Shown here piece by piece: positions 1 to 8,896 of a stretch of DNA of 64,000 bases. The notes under the pieces are model-generated. The model searched no databases. It had not been told where the DNA came from and worked only from the letters and a program-made list of their open reading frames with translations. A program made the position numbers and the translations under genes. The DNA is from Symploca sp. SIO3C6 (GTDB taxonomy: Bacteria; Cyanobacteriota; Cyanobacteriia; Cyanobacteriales; Coleofasciculaceae): positions 124,001 through 188,000 of the forward strand of contig JAAHHJ010000015.1 in assembly GCA_010692425.1 (NCBI GenBank), read 5' to 3'. Each line of letters opens with the position of its first letter. Position 1 is the first letter of the stretch.

Positions 1-1440
1 GAGAAAGCCTACACTGAAACAGGGATTTTGGTTAATTCTGACCAATTTAACCAGATGGATTCAGTAGAGGCAAAATCGGCAATTATTGAGTATGCAGAAA
101 AGCAAGGATGGGGCAAAGCGAAAGTGCAGTATCGCCTCAGGGATTGGTTGATTTCTCGCCAGCGCTATTGGGGAGCTCCCATACCAGTAATTCACTGCCC
201 CAATTGTGGCACGGTGCCAGTGCCGGACGAAGATTTACCCGTGCAGTTGCCGGAAGATATAGAATTTACTGGGCGTGGCTTATCTCCTTTGGCACAATTA
301 GAGAGTTGGGTTAATGTCCCTTGCCCTAGTTGTGGCACTCCAGCCAAACGGGAAACAGACACCATGGATACTTTTATTGATTCTTCCTGGTATTTCCTGC
401 GCTATCCTGATGCCAATAATGATCAGCAGGCTTTTGATCCAGCCAAGACTAATGATTGGATGCCAGTAGACCAATATGTTGGTGGTATTGAACACGCGAT
501 TTTGCATCTGCTTTATTCGCGTTTCTTTACTAAAGTACTACGCGATTGCGGTTTACTCAATTTTGATGAACCCTTCCGACACCTATTAACCCAAGGCATG
601 GTGCAAAACACTGCCTACAAAAATCCTGTTAGTGGCAAGTATATTCCTCCAGCAGAAGTTGATTCAGATAATCCAAAGGATCCAGAAACTGGTGAACCCT
701 TACAAGTCTTCTACGAAAAAATGTCAAAGTCAAAGTACAATGGCATTCCTCCAGAAGAGGTGATTTCTAAATATGGGGCAGATACGGCAAGAATGAATAT
801 TTTGTTCAAAGCCCCACCGGAGAAAGACTTAGAGTGGGATGATGCTGATGTTGAAGGGCAATTTCGCTTCCTCAATCGTGTCTGGCGGCTAGCGGTTGAG
901 TTTGCTGCTGGTGCTGCTGATTATTCGGCGGCAACACCACAGGAATTGACGAAAACAGAAAAAGACTTGCGTCGAGCAATCCACACGGCGATTAAAGAAG
1001 TCAGTGAAGATTTAGAGGGTGAGTATCAGTTTAATACTGCTGTTTCCGAGTTGATGAAACTCAGTAATGCTCTGGCTGATGCTAGTTGTAAAGATTCACC
1101 AGTGTATGCCGAAGGGATTGAAACCTTAATTAAGATGCTGGCTCCTTTTGCACCTCACATTGCGGAGGAATTATGGCATGCGATCGGCTATAGTGAGTCG
1201 GTACACATGCAAAGTTGGCCACCATTTGACTCTGCTGCCTTGATTGCTGATGAAATTACCCTAGTGATTCAAATTAAGGGTAAAACTCGTGGTACAATTC
1301 AAGTCCCAGCGCAAGCAGATAAGCAGGCTTTAGAAAAGTATGCCAGGGAATCTGAAGTTGCCAAGCGCCATATTGAGGGCAAAGAAATTAAGAAAGTTAT
1401 TGTGGTGCCTGGTAAATTGGTGAATTTTGTGGTGGTTTAG
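1..1440 (+). CDS. leuS: Leucine--tRNA ligase, C-terminal part (5' truncated by window edge)
   Basis: Frame 1 is open from the first base, so this is the 3' part of a longer gene, about 480 codons of a family usually near 850-870 residues. Seen: the end of the CP1 editing insertion and return to the catalytic core ([12 protein letters not shown]), a zinc-finger-like CPxC pair, the class I aminoacyl-tRNA synthetase KMSKS loop (KMSKSKYNG, near base 718), the anticodon-binding helical domain (FLNRVWRLA) and the C-terminal domain ([10 protein letters not shown] ... [12 protein letters not shown]). The enzyme charges tRNA-Leu with leucine in the cytoplasm. The gene ends in TAG followed at once by a strong hairpin. 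Identity is secure; only the 5' end is missing. Confidence 0.97.
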   Translation, partial: EKAYTETGILVNSDQFNQMDSVEAKSAIIEYAEKQGWGKAKVQYRLRDWLISRQRYWGAPIPVIHCPNCGTVPVPDEDLPVQLPEDIEFTGRGLSPLAQLESWVNVPCPSCGTPAKRETDTMDTFIDSSWYFLRYPDANNDQQAFDPAKTNDWMPVDQYVGGIEHAILHLLYSRFFTKVLRDCGLLNFDEPFRHLLTQGMVQNTAYKNPVSGKYIPPAEVDSDNPKDPETGEPLQVFYEKMSKSKYNGIPPEEVISKYGADTARMNILFKAPPEKDLEWDDADVEGQFRFLNRVWRLAVEFAAGAADYSAATPQELTKTEKDLRRAIHTAIKEVSEDLEGEYQFNTAVSELMKLSNALADASCKDSPVYAEGIETLIKMLAPFAPHIAEELWHAIGYSESVHMQSWPPFDSAALIADEITLVIQIKGKTRGTIQVPAQADKQALEKYARESEVAKRHIEGKEIKKVIVVPGKLVNFVVV

Positions 1441-1445
1441 ATAAG

Positions 1446-1472
1446 CTGTTGTGCATTAAAAATGCACAACAG
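1446..1472 (+). terminator. Perfect 12-bp hairpin after leuS
   Basis: CTGTTGTGCATT, a 3-base loop, then AATGCACAACAG: a perfect 12-bp stem starting 5 bases after the leuS stop. No T-run follows directly, but a run of T lies about 20 bases on. Probable transcription terminator or 3' end protector. Confidence 0.6.
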
Positions 1473-1557
1473 TAAGGCAGTCTCGATGAAAAATTTTTTT
1501 CATCATCAAGCATTTAAGAGGGTTATTTCCCCTACACCCCACACCCTACACCCTCTT

Positions 1558-1649
1558 TCAAGTCAGAAGGCTCTAAGGTAGAAGGTACAAGAGTTTGGGT
1601 CATTAACTAGTATCAAAATAAATATATGATTTAAATGCCTAACAGCTTA
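1558..1649 (+). repeat. Interspersed repeat A, copy 1
   Basis: About 92 bases that recur with roughly 85-90% identity at 15427-15517. Shared blocks include AAGAGTTTGGG, ATTAACTAGTATCAAA, TAAATATATGATT and TAACAGCTTA. It lies in an intergenic region directly upstream of the fkbM-type gene; the second copy lies directly upstream of cheB. It is preceded by a C/A-rich run of CACCCTA-like heptamers. Possibly a small non-autonomous element (MITE-like) or a dispersed regulatory repeat; no coding capacity is seen. Confidence 0.75.
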
Positions 1650-1689
1650 TCCCTTTTTTAAAAACTTGACAGCTTATATTAATTGTAAA

Positions 1690-2469
1690 ATGCTCAAAGA
1701 ATTAATTAGAAGAGGATTCCGTAAATTAGGATTTGACATTCGCTCAGTAGAAGAAACTCTGGTTCCATTTGGAGTTAATTGGTGTGATGATCTCAAATCT
1801 CTGATCAAAGAGAATAAATTAGAAGTTATTTTTGATGTTGGAGCTAATATAGGTCAAACTAGTCAAGAATTAATCAACTATTTTCCTGACAGTTATATTT
1901 ATGCATTTGAGCCTGTTCCTAGCACATTTAAAGAATTATTGCGTAATACTAATAACTTCAAAAACATAAAACCGATAAATATCGCCTTTGGTGATCAGAT
2001 TGATAGACTTCCAATTACAACAGATTTTCTATCAGTATATAATACATTTTTGATTGATAAAAAACAAAAAAAATCATCTAATGAGGTAGAAGAAACTACT
2101 TTAGTAGATGTTGAGACAATAGATGATTTTCGTCAAAGAAATAATATAGATCAAGTGAACTTAGTAAAAATCGATACAGAAGGATATGAAATAAATGTTT
2201 TAAAAGGTGCTGAAATTAGTTTGAAAGAACAAAAAATAGACTACATTTTTGCAGAATGTGATTTTTATAGTCGTCCTAATAGTCAACCTCATGGTAATTT
2301 TACTGAGTTATTAAACTACCTTCAACGTTTTAAGTATCAAGTCGTTTCTTTTTATACTAGTGGCGTTGATGATCATGGTTGGATTTGGGGAAATGTATTA
2401 TTTTGTCGAACAATTAATAAAACAGAGGGTGAATGTAGAAGTTTTCATAAACTTTCAGATATATTGTAA
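1690..2469 (+). CDS. FkbM family SAM-dependent methyltransferase
   Basis: About 259 residues. The Rossmann SAM-binding motif is FDVGANIGQTSQ near residue 50, followed by AFEPVPSTF and the later LVKIDTEGYEINVLKGA block, which together are diagnostic of FkbM-type O-methyltransferases. These enzymes usually methylate a sugar or polyketide hydroxyl; the acceptor here cannot be told. ATG at 1690 is chosen over the TTG at 1666 because homologous proteins begin like MLKELIRRG and the TTG lies in repeat-like sequence; neither has a clear ribosome-binding site. The gene is noticeably AT-rich compared with leuS upstream and stands alone between two hairpins, which fits a laterally acquired single gene. 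Confidence 0.85.
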   Translation: MLKELIRRGFRKLGFDIRSVEETLVPFGVNWCDDLKSLIKENKLEVIFDVGANIGQTSQELINYFPDSYIYAFEPVPSTFKELLRNTNNFKNIKPINIAFGDQIDRLPITTDFLSVYNTFLIDKKQKKSSNEVEETTLVDVETIDDFRQRNNIDQVNLVKIDTEGYEINVLKGAEISLKEQKIDYIFAECDFYSRPNSQPHGNFTELLNYLQRFKYQVVSFYTSGVDDHGWIWGNVLFCRTINKTEGECRSFHKLSDIL

Positions 2470-2483
2470 AGTATGTTATGTTG

Positions 2484-2520
2484 GCTCAACTAAGTTGAGC
2501 TAGGCCTAAATTACTTTTTT
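2484..2520 (+). terminator. Hairpin plus T-run after the FkbM gene
   Basis: GCTCAAC, loop TAA, GTTGAGC (2484-2500), followed after about 13 bases by a TTTTTT run at 2515-2520. Its position 15 bases past the stop codon fits a terminator. Confidence 0.5.
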
Positions 2521-2631
2521 CTTCTCTGTGTCTATCCCTAAACTCTCAAGAATTACGTAAGCCATTGACAAGCATTCACATTCCAAGTTTTTAGCTTTCA
2601 ATCAGCAGTCTTTGTTCTATTTTTAATTTAT

Positions 2632-2678
2632 ACTATACAGTATAGTTTAATAAAAAAGGCTAAACTATACAGCATAGT
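2632..2678. promoter_or_regulatory. Twin palindromic operators of the adjacent TetR regulator
   Basis: A perfect 15-mer palindrome ACTATACAGTATAGT (2632-2646) is repeated with one mismatch as ACTATACAGCATAGT (2664-2678). The centres are 32 bp apart, about three helical turns, so two dimers would sit on the same face of the DNA. The second site ends one base before the tetR ATG. Seen directly; autoregulation by the TetR protein is inferred from the position and the 7-1-7 symmetry usual for TetR operators. Confidence 0.8.
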
Positions 2679-2679
2679 A

Positions 2680-3318
2680 ATGTCAAGTATGAGCAAAATC
2701 GCAGGGTTAAATGGTCCAGGTCGTCAAAAGTCAGCCGAGAAAACCGATGCCATTCTGAAAGGGGCAATGGGAGAGTTTTTGGCACATGGCTACGCGGCGA
2801 CAAGCATGGAGCGAGTAGCCGCAGCAGCAGGCGTCTCGAAAGCAACTGTCTATAGTCACTTTCAAGATAAGCAAGGATTATTCATGACTCTGGTGCGGCG
2901 GCTGGCAGAAGAGAAGTATCGGGCTGTATTTAATCCTCAAGACTCTCAGTTTCTGCAAGGAGAACCAAGTGCCGTCCTACAAAGTTTAGCACATAAAATG
3001 CTAGATAACGCTATGGGAGACAAACAGCTTCAGTCTTTCATGCGATTAATTCTGGGAGAGTCTGGGCGCTTTCCAGAGTTAGCACAGCCTTATGTGGAAA
3101 ATCTCGCTAAACCCGTGATTGAGCTTCTAAGTCAATATCTTGCCTCTCGCGGTGAGCTTCAGCTTAGTGATCCTGAAGCCACAGCCAGGATTTTTATTGG
3201 TTCATTAGTTTACTTCGTCATTCTGCAAGAGGTACTCCATGGTAAAAAAAATTTACCACTGGAGCGCGATCGCTTGATTAACAGTTTGATTGAATTGATT
3301 ACTAACCCCAAGCACTAA
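2680..3318 (+). CDS. TetR/AcrR family transcriptional repressor
   Basis: 212 residues, the normal length. The N-terminal helix-turn-helix (residues ~20-65) carries the family signature: ILKGAMGEFLAHGYAATS, ERVAAAAGVSKATVY, SHFQDKQGLF. The C-terminal ligand domain resembles AcrR-type regulators (LGESGRFPELAQPYVEN). An ATG at 2689 is an alternative start three codons in. The gene is monocistronic with two matching operator palindromes immediately upstream, so it probably represses itself; the usual divergent efflux or oxidoreductase target is absent, since the next gene upstream is the FkbM methyltransferase on the same strand. The ligand cannot be predicted. Confidence 0.92.
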   Translation: MSSMSKIAGLNGPGRQKSAEKTDAILKGAMGEFLAHGYAATSMERVAAAAGVSKATVYSHFQDKQGLFMTLVRRLAEEKYRAVFNPQDSQFLQGEPSAVLQSLAHKMLDNAMGDKQLQSFMRLILGESGRFPELAQPYVENLAKPVIELLSQYLASRGELQLSDPEATARIFIGSLVYFVILQEVLHGKKNLPLERDRLINSLIELITNPKH

Positions 3319-3386
3319 AATTGGTTGATAACTTTTTTAAATCGATTTAAAGTTAGCAATTTCCAATGAATCTCCAAACCCCCATC

Positions 3387-3435
3387 GACGCATCTCACCA
3401 AATCGCCGACACCCTATATTTTGTAGAGATGCGTC
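3387..3435. repeat. 10-bp inverted repeat with 29-base loop
   Basis: GACGCATCTC (3387-3396) and GAGATGCGTC (3426-3435). It resembles the GTAGAGACGCG-type dispersed inverted repeats common in cyanobacterial intergenic DNA. It lies between the convergent tetR gene and the antitoxin and may serve as a bidirectional terminator. Confidence 0.5.
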
Positions 3436-3507
3436 TATGCTTTACAGTTATAGGGAATAAAGAGTAACCAATAGGATTGTAAGTTCTTTTCTTGGTTACT
3501 CTTGGAG

Positions 3508-3930
3508 TCATCTTGGAAAGAAGGCAGAGGGCGAACATCTAAAATATTCTGCCAATTTCTGAATATGTTCAACAGTTAGTTTTCTTTGACCGCTTAATAC
3601 CGCTGAAACAATTGATTCCGTCTTAAACACACTAACTAGGTCTTTCTGAGGCAATCCGCGTTCCTTGATCAACAACTTGAGTAAATCAACTCCATGAATA
3701 TCTGGAATTAATGCTTTCTTCCTCTGATAGTTGCTCAATAGTATAGTCAAAGTACCTATATAACTATCTTGAGCTTGAGTTAATTCTTCACAAGACTCTA
3801 GATCTAGAATAGAGTTAATTAGATTGCGTGCATACTCCTCCTCTGCGTCTGATGTAATCGGTAAAAGTGGGTGTTTTTTGACCAAATCAAGGTAAGTCTT
3901 TGGAATAGTATCATTCGTTTTGTCTGTCAT
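3508..3930 (-). CDS. higA: HigA-type antitoxin, XRE-family helix-turn-helix
   Basis: About 140 residues from ATG at 3930; ten further codons are open upstream, but the MTDKTNDT start overlaps the end of the upstream toxin remnant, as is usual for higBA operons. The C-terminal half is an HTH: LPQKDLVSVFKTESIVSAV, LSGQRKLTVEHIQKLAEYF, the pattern of HigA antitoxins (QKDL, VSEVLSGKR-like, LT...I..L). The N-terminal half is the acidic helical extension found in this subfamily. In the family the protein neutralises HigB and represses the operon. Here the toxin gene is broken, so this is an orphan antitoxin. Confidence in the HTH is high, in the HigA label moderate. Confidence 0.75.
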   Translation of the reverse strand: MTDKTNDTIPKTYLDLVKKHPLLPITSDAEEEYARNLINSILDLESCEELTQAQDSYIGTLTILLSNYQRKKALIPDIHGVDLLKLLIKERGLPQKDLVSVFKTESIVSAVLSGQRKLTVEHIQKLAEYFRCSPSAFFPR

Positions 3931-4179
3931 GATCCGCGTTCCTCTTAATATTGCGGACAATTATATGCTTGTATTTGAAGTTGATACGAGCTTTGATCGT
4001 ATAAAGACCACATCCAACGGAAAATAAAGCCATTCTTTCTTTCCCCTCAAGATTGGGAAAAGATTGACACATTTGCTCAAAAGTAGACCATTGAAAGGTA
4101 CGATCAACGTTCTGAATACTCTAGCAGTACAAAGATACTCACTCAAGGCTTGAGATAAACTTCTCCTAGTGACAAACAT
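3911..4179 (-). pseudogene. Decayed HigB-type toxin gene
   Basis: Reading down the minus strand from ATG 4179, the first frame gives MFVTRRSLSQALSEYLCTAR. A shift of frame then continues as IQNVDRTFQWSTFEQMC, QSFPNLEGKERMALFSVG, CGLYTIKARINFKYKHIIVR and NADHDRQNE before TGA at 3911-3913. The pieces follow the HigB order (aromatic W...F, FP, G-x-YRI-like core, INF, VR, terminal HAxYDR-like motif), and the 3' end overlaps the antitoxin start. At least one frameshift is needed, so the toxin should be inactive. Recognition rests on motif order only. Confidence 0.5.
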
Positions 4180-4220
4180 AACTATAAAAAGGATTTTCAA
4201 TAACATATTAGAGCAACAAA

Positions 4221-4634
<414 letters not shown>

Positions 4635-4794
4635 GAAATAGCTTATCAAGGATAGCACAGATCTCAACCAAGCTGCAAAATTTAGAATCAAAATAATTTT
4701 TCTGTAAATTGGGGAACTAAAAAATTCCTCAAATCGTCTCCAGGGCAACAGCTTCTGCTAAAATAACGGCGTTGTTCAGCCTCTGTCAGTATCT

Positions 4795-5298
4795 TTGACT
4801 CAATCAGTAAACATTTCGGGTGTAGATACACTAGCGCAAGAATTGGCGACAATTCAGCAAACGGGTTCCAAGCGGATTGCTCTTCTAGGATCGCGTCATG
4901 TCCCCATTACTCATCAGAACCTGATCGAGATGATGAGCTATGCCTTAGTGTTAGAAGGGAACCGACTCATGACCTCTGGTGCCACTGGCACTAATTCAGC
5001 AGCAATTAGGGGAGCCATGCGTGCTGATCCCAACTTGCTAACTGTAATTTTGCCCCAAAGCCTTAGTCGCCAGCCCAGAGAATCGCGCAAGCAGTTGGAA
5101 AAAGTAATTCATTTAGTGGAAAACCCAGAAAATGATAATCTCTCCCTAGCTGAAGCTAGTGCCTTGTGCAACGCCGAAATAATTTCTCGGTGTCAACAAC
5201 TAATTTGCTTCGCCTTTCATGATAGCCAAACCCTCCTCAAAACCTGTGAGGAGGCAGAAGAGCAAAGAAAGGTAGTCACTCTATTTTACTTTGACTAA
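4795..5298 (+). CDS. DprA/SLOG-like protein (DNA recombination-mediator protein A-like)
   Basis: 167 residues starting at TTG (MTQSVNISG); no ATG is available without losing the first strand, so the TTG start is plausible but uncertain. The Rossmann-like core reads KRIALLGSRHVPITHQ and LMTSGATGTNSAAIRGA, the nucleotide- or ligand-binding SGxxxG pattern of SLOG/DprA proteins, but it is much shorter than true DprA (about 370 residues) and lacks its winged-helix domain. Similar short proteins in cyanobacteria are commonly named DNA recombination-mediator protein A. The exact role is unknown; binding of a nucleotide or single-stranded DNA is inference from the fold. Confidence 0.7.
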   Translation: MTQSVNISGVDTLAQELATIQQTGSKRIALLGSRHVPITHQNLIEMMSYALVLEGNRLMTSGATGTNSAAIRGAMRADPNLLTVILPQSLSRQPRESRKQLEKVIHLVENPENDNLSLAEASALCNAEIISRCQQLICFAFHDSQTLLKTCEEAEEQRKVVTLFYFD

Positions 5299-5430
5299 AT
5301 CCTTGTAGATGCGGTTTGATCGCCCACTATAGAAGAAAAGAAGCGATTGCTCGCATCTTAAATATATCGATGTGCGGTAAATTTTCTAGTTGTTAGTATT
5401 AAGATTGTAAATTTAACATCTGTTTTTTTT

Positions 5431-5922
5431 ATGGCTTCCAATTATTCCTTTGATGTAGTTAGTGACTTTGATCGGCAAGAATTGGTCAACGCTGTAGACC
5501 AAACTATTCGCGAAATTAATAGCCGCTATGACCTCAAAGATACTAAAACAACTTTAGAACTTGGTGAAGAGGTAATTACGGTGAATACCGATAGCGAATT
5601 CACCCTAGAATCTGTTCATACTATCCTTCGCACCAAGGCTGCTAAGCGCAATCTTTCCCAAAAAATCTTTGAATATGGCAAAGTTGAGTCAGCCAGTGGC
5701 AATCGAGTCCGTCAAGAAATCAAGCTCAAAAAAGGTATTAGCCAAGAAATTGGTAAAAAAATTACTAAGCTGATTCGAGATGAATTTAAGAAAGTGCAAG
5801 CTTCGATTCAAGGGGATGCTGTCAGAATTTCTAGCAAATCTAAAGATGAATTACAACAAATTATCGAGCGACTGAAACAGGAAGATTTCCCTGTTGCTCT
5901 GCAATTCACCAACTATCGGTAA
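5431..5922 (+). CDS. yajQ: YajQ family nucleotide (cyclic di-GMP)-binding protein
   Basis: 163 residues, the standard length. It begins [20 protein letters not shown] and carries the conserved [10 protein letters not shown], the KRNLSQKIF block and the C-terminal [21 protein letters not shown] segment, characteristic of YajQ/DUF520. The family has two ferredoxin-like folds; some members bind cyclic di-GMP and act as effectors. It is preceded by an AT-rich leader with an unusually long T-run immediately before the ATG and no obvious Shine-Dalgarno. It is monocistronic. Confidence 0.93.
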   Translation: MASNYSFDVVSDFDRQELVNAVDQTIREINSRYDLKDTKTTLELGEEVITVNTDSEFTLESVHTILRTKAAKRNLSQKIFEYGKVESASGNRVRQEIKLKKGISQEIGKKITKLIRDEFKKVQASIQGDAVRISSKSKDELQQIIERLKQEDFPVALQFTNYR

Positions 5923-6100
5923 AGCTAGAACACCATACTCTGGTTTTCTTGAGAGTAGTGTAGTTAAAGATCGAATACTCTAAAAATATTAAGTAGATTG
6001 TTAATCTTTATCTCCTTCGGAGGAGTTCGAAGGTAAGAGTTTCTATATTAAGCTCTGCGAGTTCAGAACTCCTTCAGGATTTACGCAAAAAAAGTCGGAA

Positions 6101-6128
6101 GTAGTGGTAATTTATGAATTACCACTAC
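6101..6128. terminator. Perfect 12-bp hairpin with 4-base loop
   Basis: GTAGTGGTAATT, loop TATG, AATTACCACTAC. A strong free-standing hairpin about 180 bases after yajQ. It could terminate yajQ transcription or be a dispersed palindrome; no T-run follows. Confidence 0.5.
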
Positions 6129-6230
6129 GGAACACTAGGGTTTCAAAATAGTCTTACGTAATTTCTATCCTTAACCAAGTAATAAGTAACGAGCAATCGA
6201 ATAATAAGTAATAAATTTCACTGAATACCC

Positions 6231-6263
6231 ACTTATTACTTATTACTTATTACTTATTACTTG
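6231..6263. repeat. Heptanucleotide tandem repeat (ACTTATT)
   Basis: Four exact copies of the 7-mer ACTTATT followed by a partial copy. A less regular complementary run (AATAAGTA units) precedes it at 6179-6214, so the two arms could also pair. This is the STRR type of short tandem repeat known from cyanobacteria. Confidence 0.85.
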
Positions 6264-6298
6264 ACTTTATAGGGATTCCCAGTTAAAAATTTACCTAG

Positions 6299-7336
6299 TT
6301 AGCTAACAAACTGCGGCATCACTTCAGCAGCAGTAAATAGACCATAAATGCCCCTTTGGTGTAATGAAATCCCAGCTTTAAGGTAGCCAAAAGCAGGTCC
6401 ACAGACATTTGCTGCCATACTAGTTTCATCACCAAGGGTAAAGGTGTGAGTAGAAATTTTGCCTTCAAAGGTACGACCTGTTACTTGTACATTTGTACTT
6501 AGGGGCTTTTTAGGATTACGGGTATCAACAACTCCACCTACCGTAACACGATCGCGGGAACAAATCCCAGCTAGTTCTAGCATCACATCATCAGCGTGTT
6601 CCATATTCTCCAGTTTGAGAATACCGTTAGTCTGGTCTAGTAATGCCTCAATCTGAGCGTCACTCATTTCCTTGGCACGCTCAACGTTATAGTCTGGGAG
6701 ATGGGCAATGTCCTCCCGAATGGTAGCTCTATAGGCTTCCCAGTTAGCAATTCCTACACCAAAGGTAATATTAACGCTGTGAATTTCTGCATAACTCTGA
6801 GCAGCTAAAGCAGCAGCAGCAGTCAACAGCCCTGGCGTTGCTCCGCAGCCATTCATATAAGTAATTCCAGCTGCTTGCAGCTCATCTTGCAGTGTTAGTA
6901 ACTCCTGTAGGGCACTGGTGCGCTTGAGGGCATCAACTAAAACCCCTTGCCAACCAGCTTGAATAAATTGCCGTGCCACAGAAGCCATAAATGTATTAGG
7001 TAAATTCGGCAGTGCCAGAAAATATCCATCTACAGAGGCTGTTTCGATTAAGTCTTGGATGCTGTGATTACTAAGTGTACCACCGGGTTTTAGATGACCA
7101 AGTGAACCTTGAGAGCAGTAAGTCTGGATGCAGTTATCGGGATTTAAGCCAGCAGTCTCATAGGCATAGCCCTTTTGGTCAGCAGTTGCTACCCAGAGCA
7201 TCTCGCGCTTGGGAGCAAGCACTCTGGCAGCGGCTTGTCCCAACCCTCCAAAGCCTAATACCCCCACTCGCACTGGTTTAGATTCCAATACCTTAGCATT
7301 TGCCTCATGAGGCTGGTGTGTGAGTTTGTCAAGCAT
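6299..7336 (-). CDS. Saccharopine dehydrogenase-like oxidoreductase
   Basis: 345 residues. The N-terminal Rossmann fold carries [19 protein letters not shown] (residues ~22-40), a GxGxxG-type NAD(P)-binding loop. Later conserved pieces are [37 protein letters not shown] and [18 protein letters not shown]. Similar cyanobacterial proteins are annotated as saccharopine dehydrogenase-like; the substrate is not known, and cyanobacteria do not normally use the saccharopine lysine pathway. It is monocistronic, read towards yajQ. Confidence 0.75.
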   Translation of the reverse strand: MLDKLTHQPHEANAKVLESKPVRVGVLGFGGLGQAAARVLAPKREMLWVATADQKGYAYETAGLNPDNCIQTYCSQGSLGHLKPGGTLSNHSIQDLIETASVDGYFLALPNLPNTFMASVARQFIQAGWQGVLVDALKRTSALQELLTLQDELQAAGITYMNGCGATPGLLTAAAALAAQSYAEIHSVNITFGVGIANWEAYRATIREDIAHLPDYNVERAKEMSDAQIEALLDQTNGILKLENMEHADDVMLELAGICSRDRVTVGGVVDTRNPKKPLSTNVQVTGRTFEGKISTHTFTLGDETSMAANVCGPAFGYLKAGISLHQRGIYGLFTAAEVMPQFVS

Positions 7337-7665
7337 GGTGATTGAGCGTGAATGATATATTCAGACGAATATTATCCCAATCTGGGGTCTTGAGGAGCAG
7401 ACTCTGAAGCGAGCCAGTAATTTTTGGCAGACTCAATTGCTTGACTGCTGTTAAAAGTTACGCGAAACTTAAATATACTGAAGTAATTCCTGCACAAATT
7501 TTAAATTTATGTTACAAATTAGTGCATAATGATGCGAATAATTATTATTTACTTAGAAATGGACTTGCTAATTGACTCAAATACTAGTCACCATACTTGA
7601 TCAGCTGTTACCAGTTCAGGGCAACAGCTAGAAGACCAGGATTAAAACAGCAATCAAACACAAGG
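7337..7665. other. Divergent promoter region
   Basis: 329 bases between the oxidoreductase (minus) and the DUF2997 gene (plus). It should contain both promoters. AT-rich stretches such as TAATTATTATTTACTT around 7540 are present, but I see no palindrome or recognisable riboswitch. An in-frame extension upstream of the DUF2997 ATG exists but looks non-coding. Confidence 0.5.
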
Positions 7666-7875
7666 ATGGAAACATTAGAGTTTGTCATTTATCCCGATGG
7701 TCGGGTGCTAGAAAAAGTCACTGGAATCGTAGGAGCCTCCTGTGCAGAGGTGACAGCAGCGATTGAAGCTCAGTTGGGACAAGTAGTCTCTCAAGAGAAA
7801 ACATCAGAATATTTTGACCAAAAGCTTGAGCTCTCAGTCACAGCTACTGCTCAAGCTACTTATAGCCAATGGTAA
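7666..7875 (+). CDS. DUF2997 family protein
   Basis: 69 residues from ATG 7666, preceded by ACAAGG as ribosome-binding site. An in-frame upstream codon (7597) would add 23 residues but lacks family support. It begins METLEFVIYPDGRVLEKV and continues GASCAEVTAAIEAQLG, the DUF2997 pattern; these small proteins sit next to ycf35 and a ferredoxin in cyanobacteria. The function is unknown. First gene of a tight three-gene operon (33 bases to ycf35). Confidence 0.85.
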   Translation: METLEFVIYPDGRVLEKVTGIVGASCAEVTAAIEAQLGQVVSQEKTSEYFDQKLELSVTATAQATYSQW

Positions 7876-7908
7876 ATTTTTCTTTCAATAACAGATTCAA
7901 CAAGCACA

Positions 7909-8295
7909 ATGTCACACTTTAGCAACATCAAAACTCAAATTCGTAATCTTGTTCCTTTGCAAGCTGCTTTAACAGACCTAGGTGTTAACTGGAAATCAGA
8001 TTCTCGCCCAGTACGAGGCTATCGTGGTCAAAACCGCACTGCTGAAGTAGTCATTGAACAAGAAAACGACTACGATATCGGTTTCAGTTGGAATGGACAA
8101 GAATACGAATTAGTGGCTGACTTACAGTATTGGCAACAGTCTTGGTCAGTGGAGGGTTTCCTCAATCGGGTAACACAGCGTTATGCTTACCACACAGTGG
8201 TCAACGAAACTGCTAAGCAGGGCTTCCAAGTTGCCAATCAACAGCAAAATCAAGATGGGTCAATTAGTCTAGTTGTCCAGCGCTGGAGTGCGTAA
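7909..8295 (+). CDS. ycf35: Ycf35 (DUF1257) protein
   Basis: 128 residues, family length. It starts MSHFSNIKTQIRNLVPLQAA and carries KSDSRPVRGYRGQ, DIGFSWNGQEYELVADLQYW and RVTQRYAYH. It is conserved in cyanobacteria and red-algal plastids; its biochemical role is not established. Its TAA stop overlaps the ATG of the ferredoxin gene (TAATG), so translation is probably coupled and the two products may work together. Confidence 0.95.
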   Translation: MSHFSNIKTQIRNLVPLQAALTDLGVNWKSDSRPVRGYRGQNRTAEVVIEQENDYDIGFSWNGQEYELVADLQYWQQSWSVEGFLNRVTQRYAYHTVVNETAKQGFQVANQQQNQDGSISLVVQRWSA

Positions 8296-8759
8296 TGTCT
8301 GATTTATCAACCGCTCCGGAACGTTCGGGTCTAGAGCCAGAATTAGGAGGTATCCTTAGAGATGCACCAGAGCGCTCAGGACTAGAGCCGGAATTAGGGG
8401 GACAGCTGCGGCAAAAGGGGGTTTATGTTGACGAAATCACCTGTATTGGTTGTAAGCATTGTGCCCACGTTGCCCGGAATACGTTTTACATTGAAGCTGA
8501 TTACGGTCGCTCACGGGTTTTTAGGCAGGATGGAGATTCAGAAGAAATAATTCAAGAAGCCATTGACACCTGCCCAGTCAATTGCATTCATTGGGTTGAT
8601 TACACTGAACTAAAGCAACTGGAAGAGGATCGGAAATATCAGGTGGTTCCAGTTGCCGGATTTCCCATTGGACCTGCCATTGTTGCAACTAAAAACCGCA
8701 AGAAGAAGCAACAGCTTCAGCCACAGCCTCATAGAAACCGAAAAAAAACTTCGAACTAG
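8295..8759 (+). CDS. 4Fe-4S ferredoxin
   Basis: 154 residues. One cluster-binding motif: CIGCKHC (from residue ~52) with the fourth ligand in CPVNC. The N-terminus holds a tandem repeat of about 17 residues (APERSGLEPELGG occurs twice), and the C-terminus is a basic, Lys/Arg-rich tail (KNRKKKQQ ... HRNRKKTSN). One [4Fe-4S] cluster is expected; the redox partner is unknown. It is translationally coupled to ycf35 and followed by a hairpin. Similar ferredoxins with the repeated N-terminus are, to my knowledge, usual in this operon, so the repeat is not a local accident. Confidence 0.92.
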   Translation: MSDLSTAPERSGLEPELGGILRDAPERSGLEPELGGQLRQKGVYVDEITCIGCKHCAHVARNTFYIEADYGRSRVFRQDGDSEEIIQEAIDTCPVNCIHWVDYTELKQLEEDRKYQVVPVAGFPIGPAIVATKNRKKKQQLQPQPHRNRKKTSN

Positions 8760-8788
8760 AGTTAACCATCTAGAACTAGAACTAAGGG

Positions 8789-8832
8789 ATTCCCCTACGA
8801 CTATAACCTTTAGGGTTTGGTTGTAGGGGAAT
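8789..8832 (+). terminator. Long hairpin after the ferredoxin operon
   Basis: ATTCCCCTAC (8789-8798) pairs with GTAGGGGAAT (8823-8832); part of the interior (AACC...GGTT) also pairs. It lies 30 bases after the stop codon. Probable terminator of the DUF2997-ycf35-ferredoxin operon. Confidence 0.65.
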
Positions 8833-8896
8833 TCTATGATTGCACTGCCCCTAAAGCCCTTTCTTTGGGCATCCTGAGGCGGGGTAATTGCTGATG

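Larger units (their letters stand above)
5923..6298. other. Intergenic region between yajQ and the oxidoreductase
   Basis: 376 bases with no credible ORF. It holds small inverted repeats (CTCC-TTC-GGAG at 6012-6022; GGAGTTC at 6022 with GAACTCC at 6066), the 12-bp hairpin at 6101-6128, and the AATAAGTA / ACTTATT tandem repeats. The flanking genes converge, so it needs only terminators. Confidence 0.6.
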
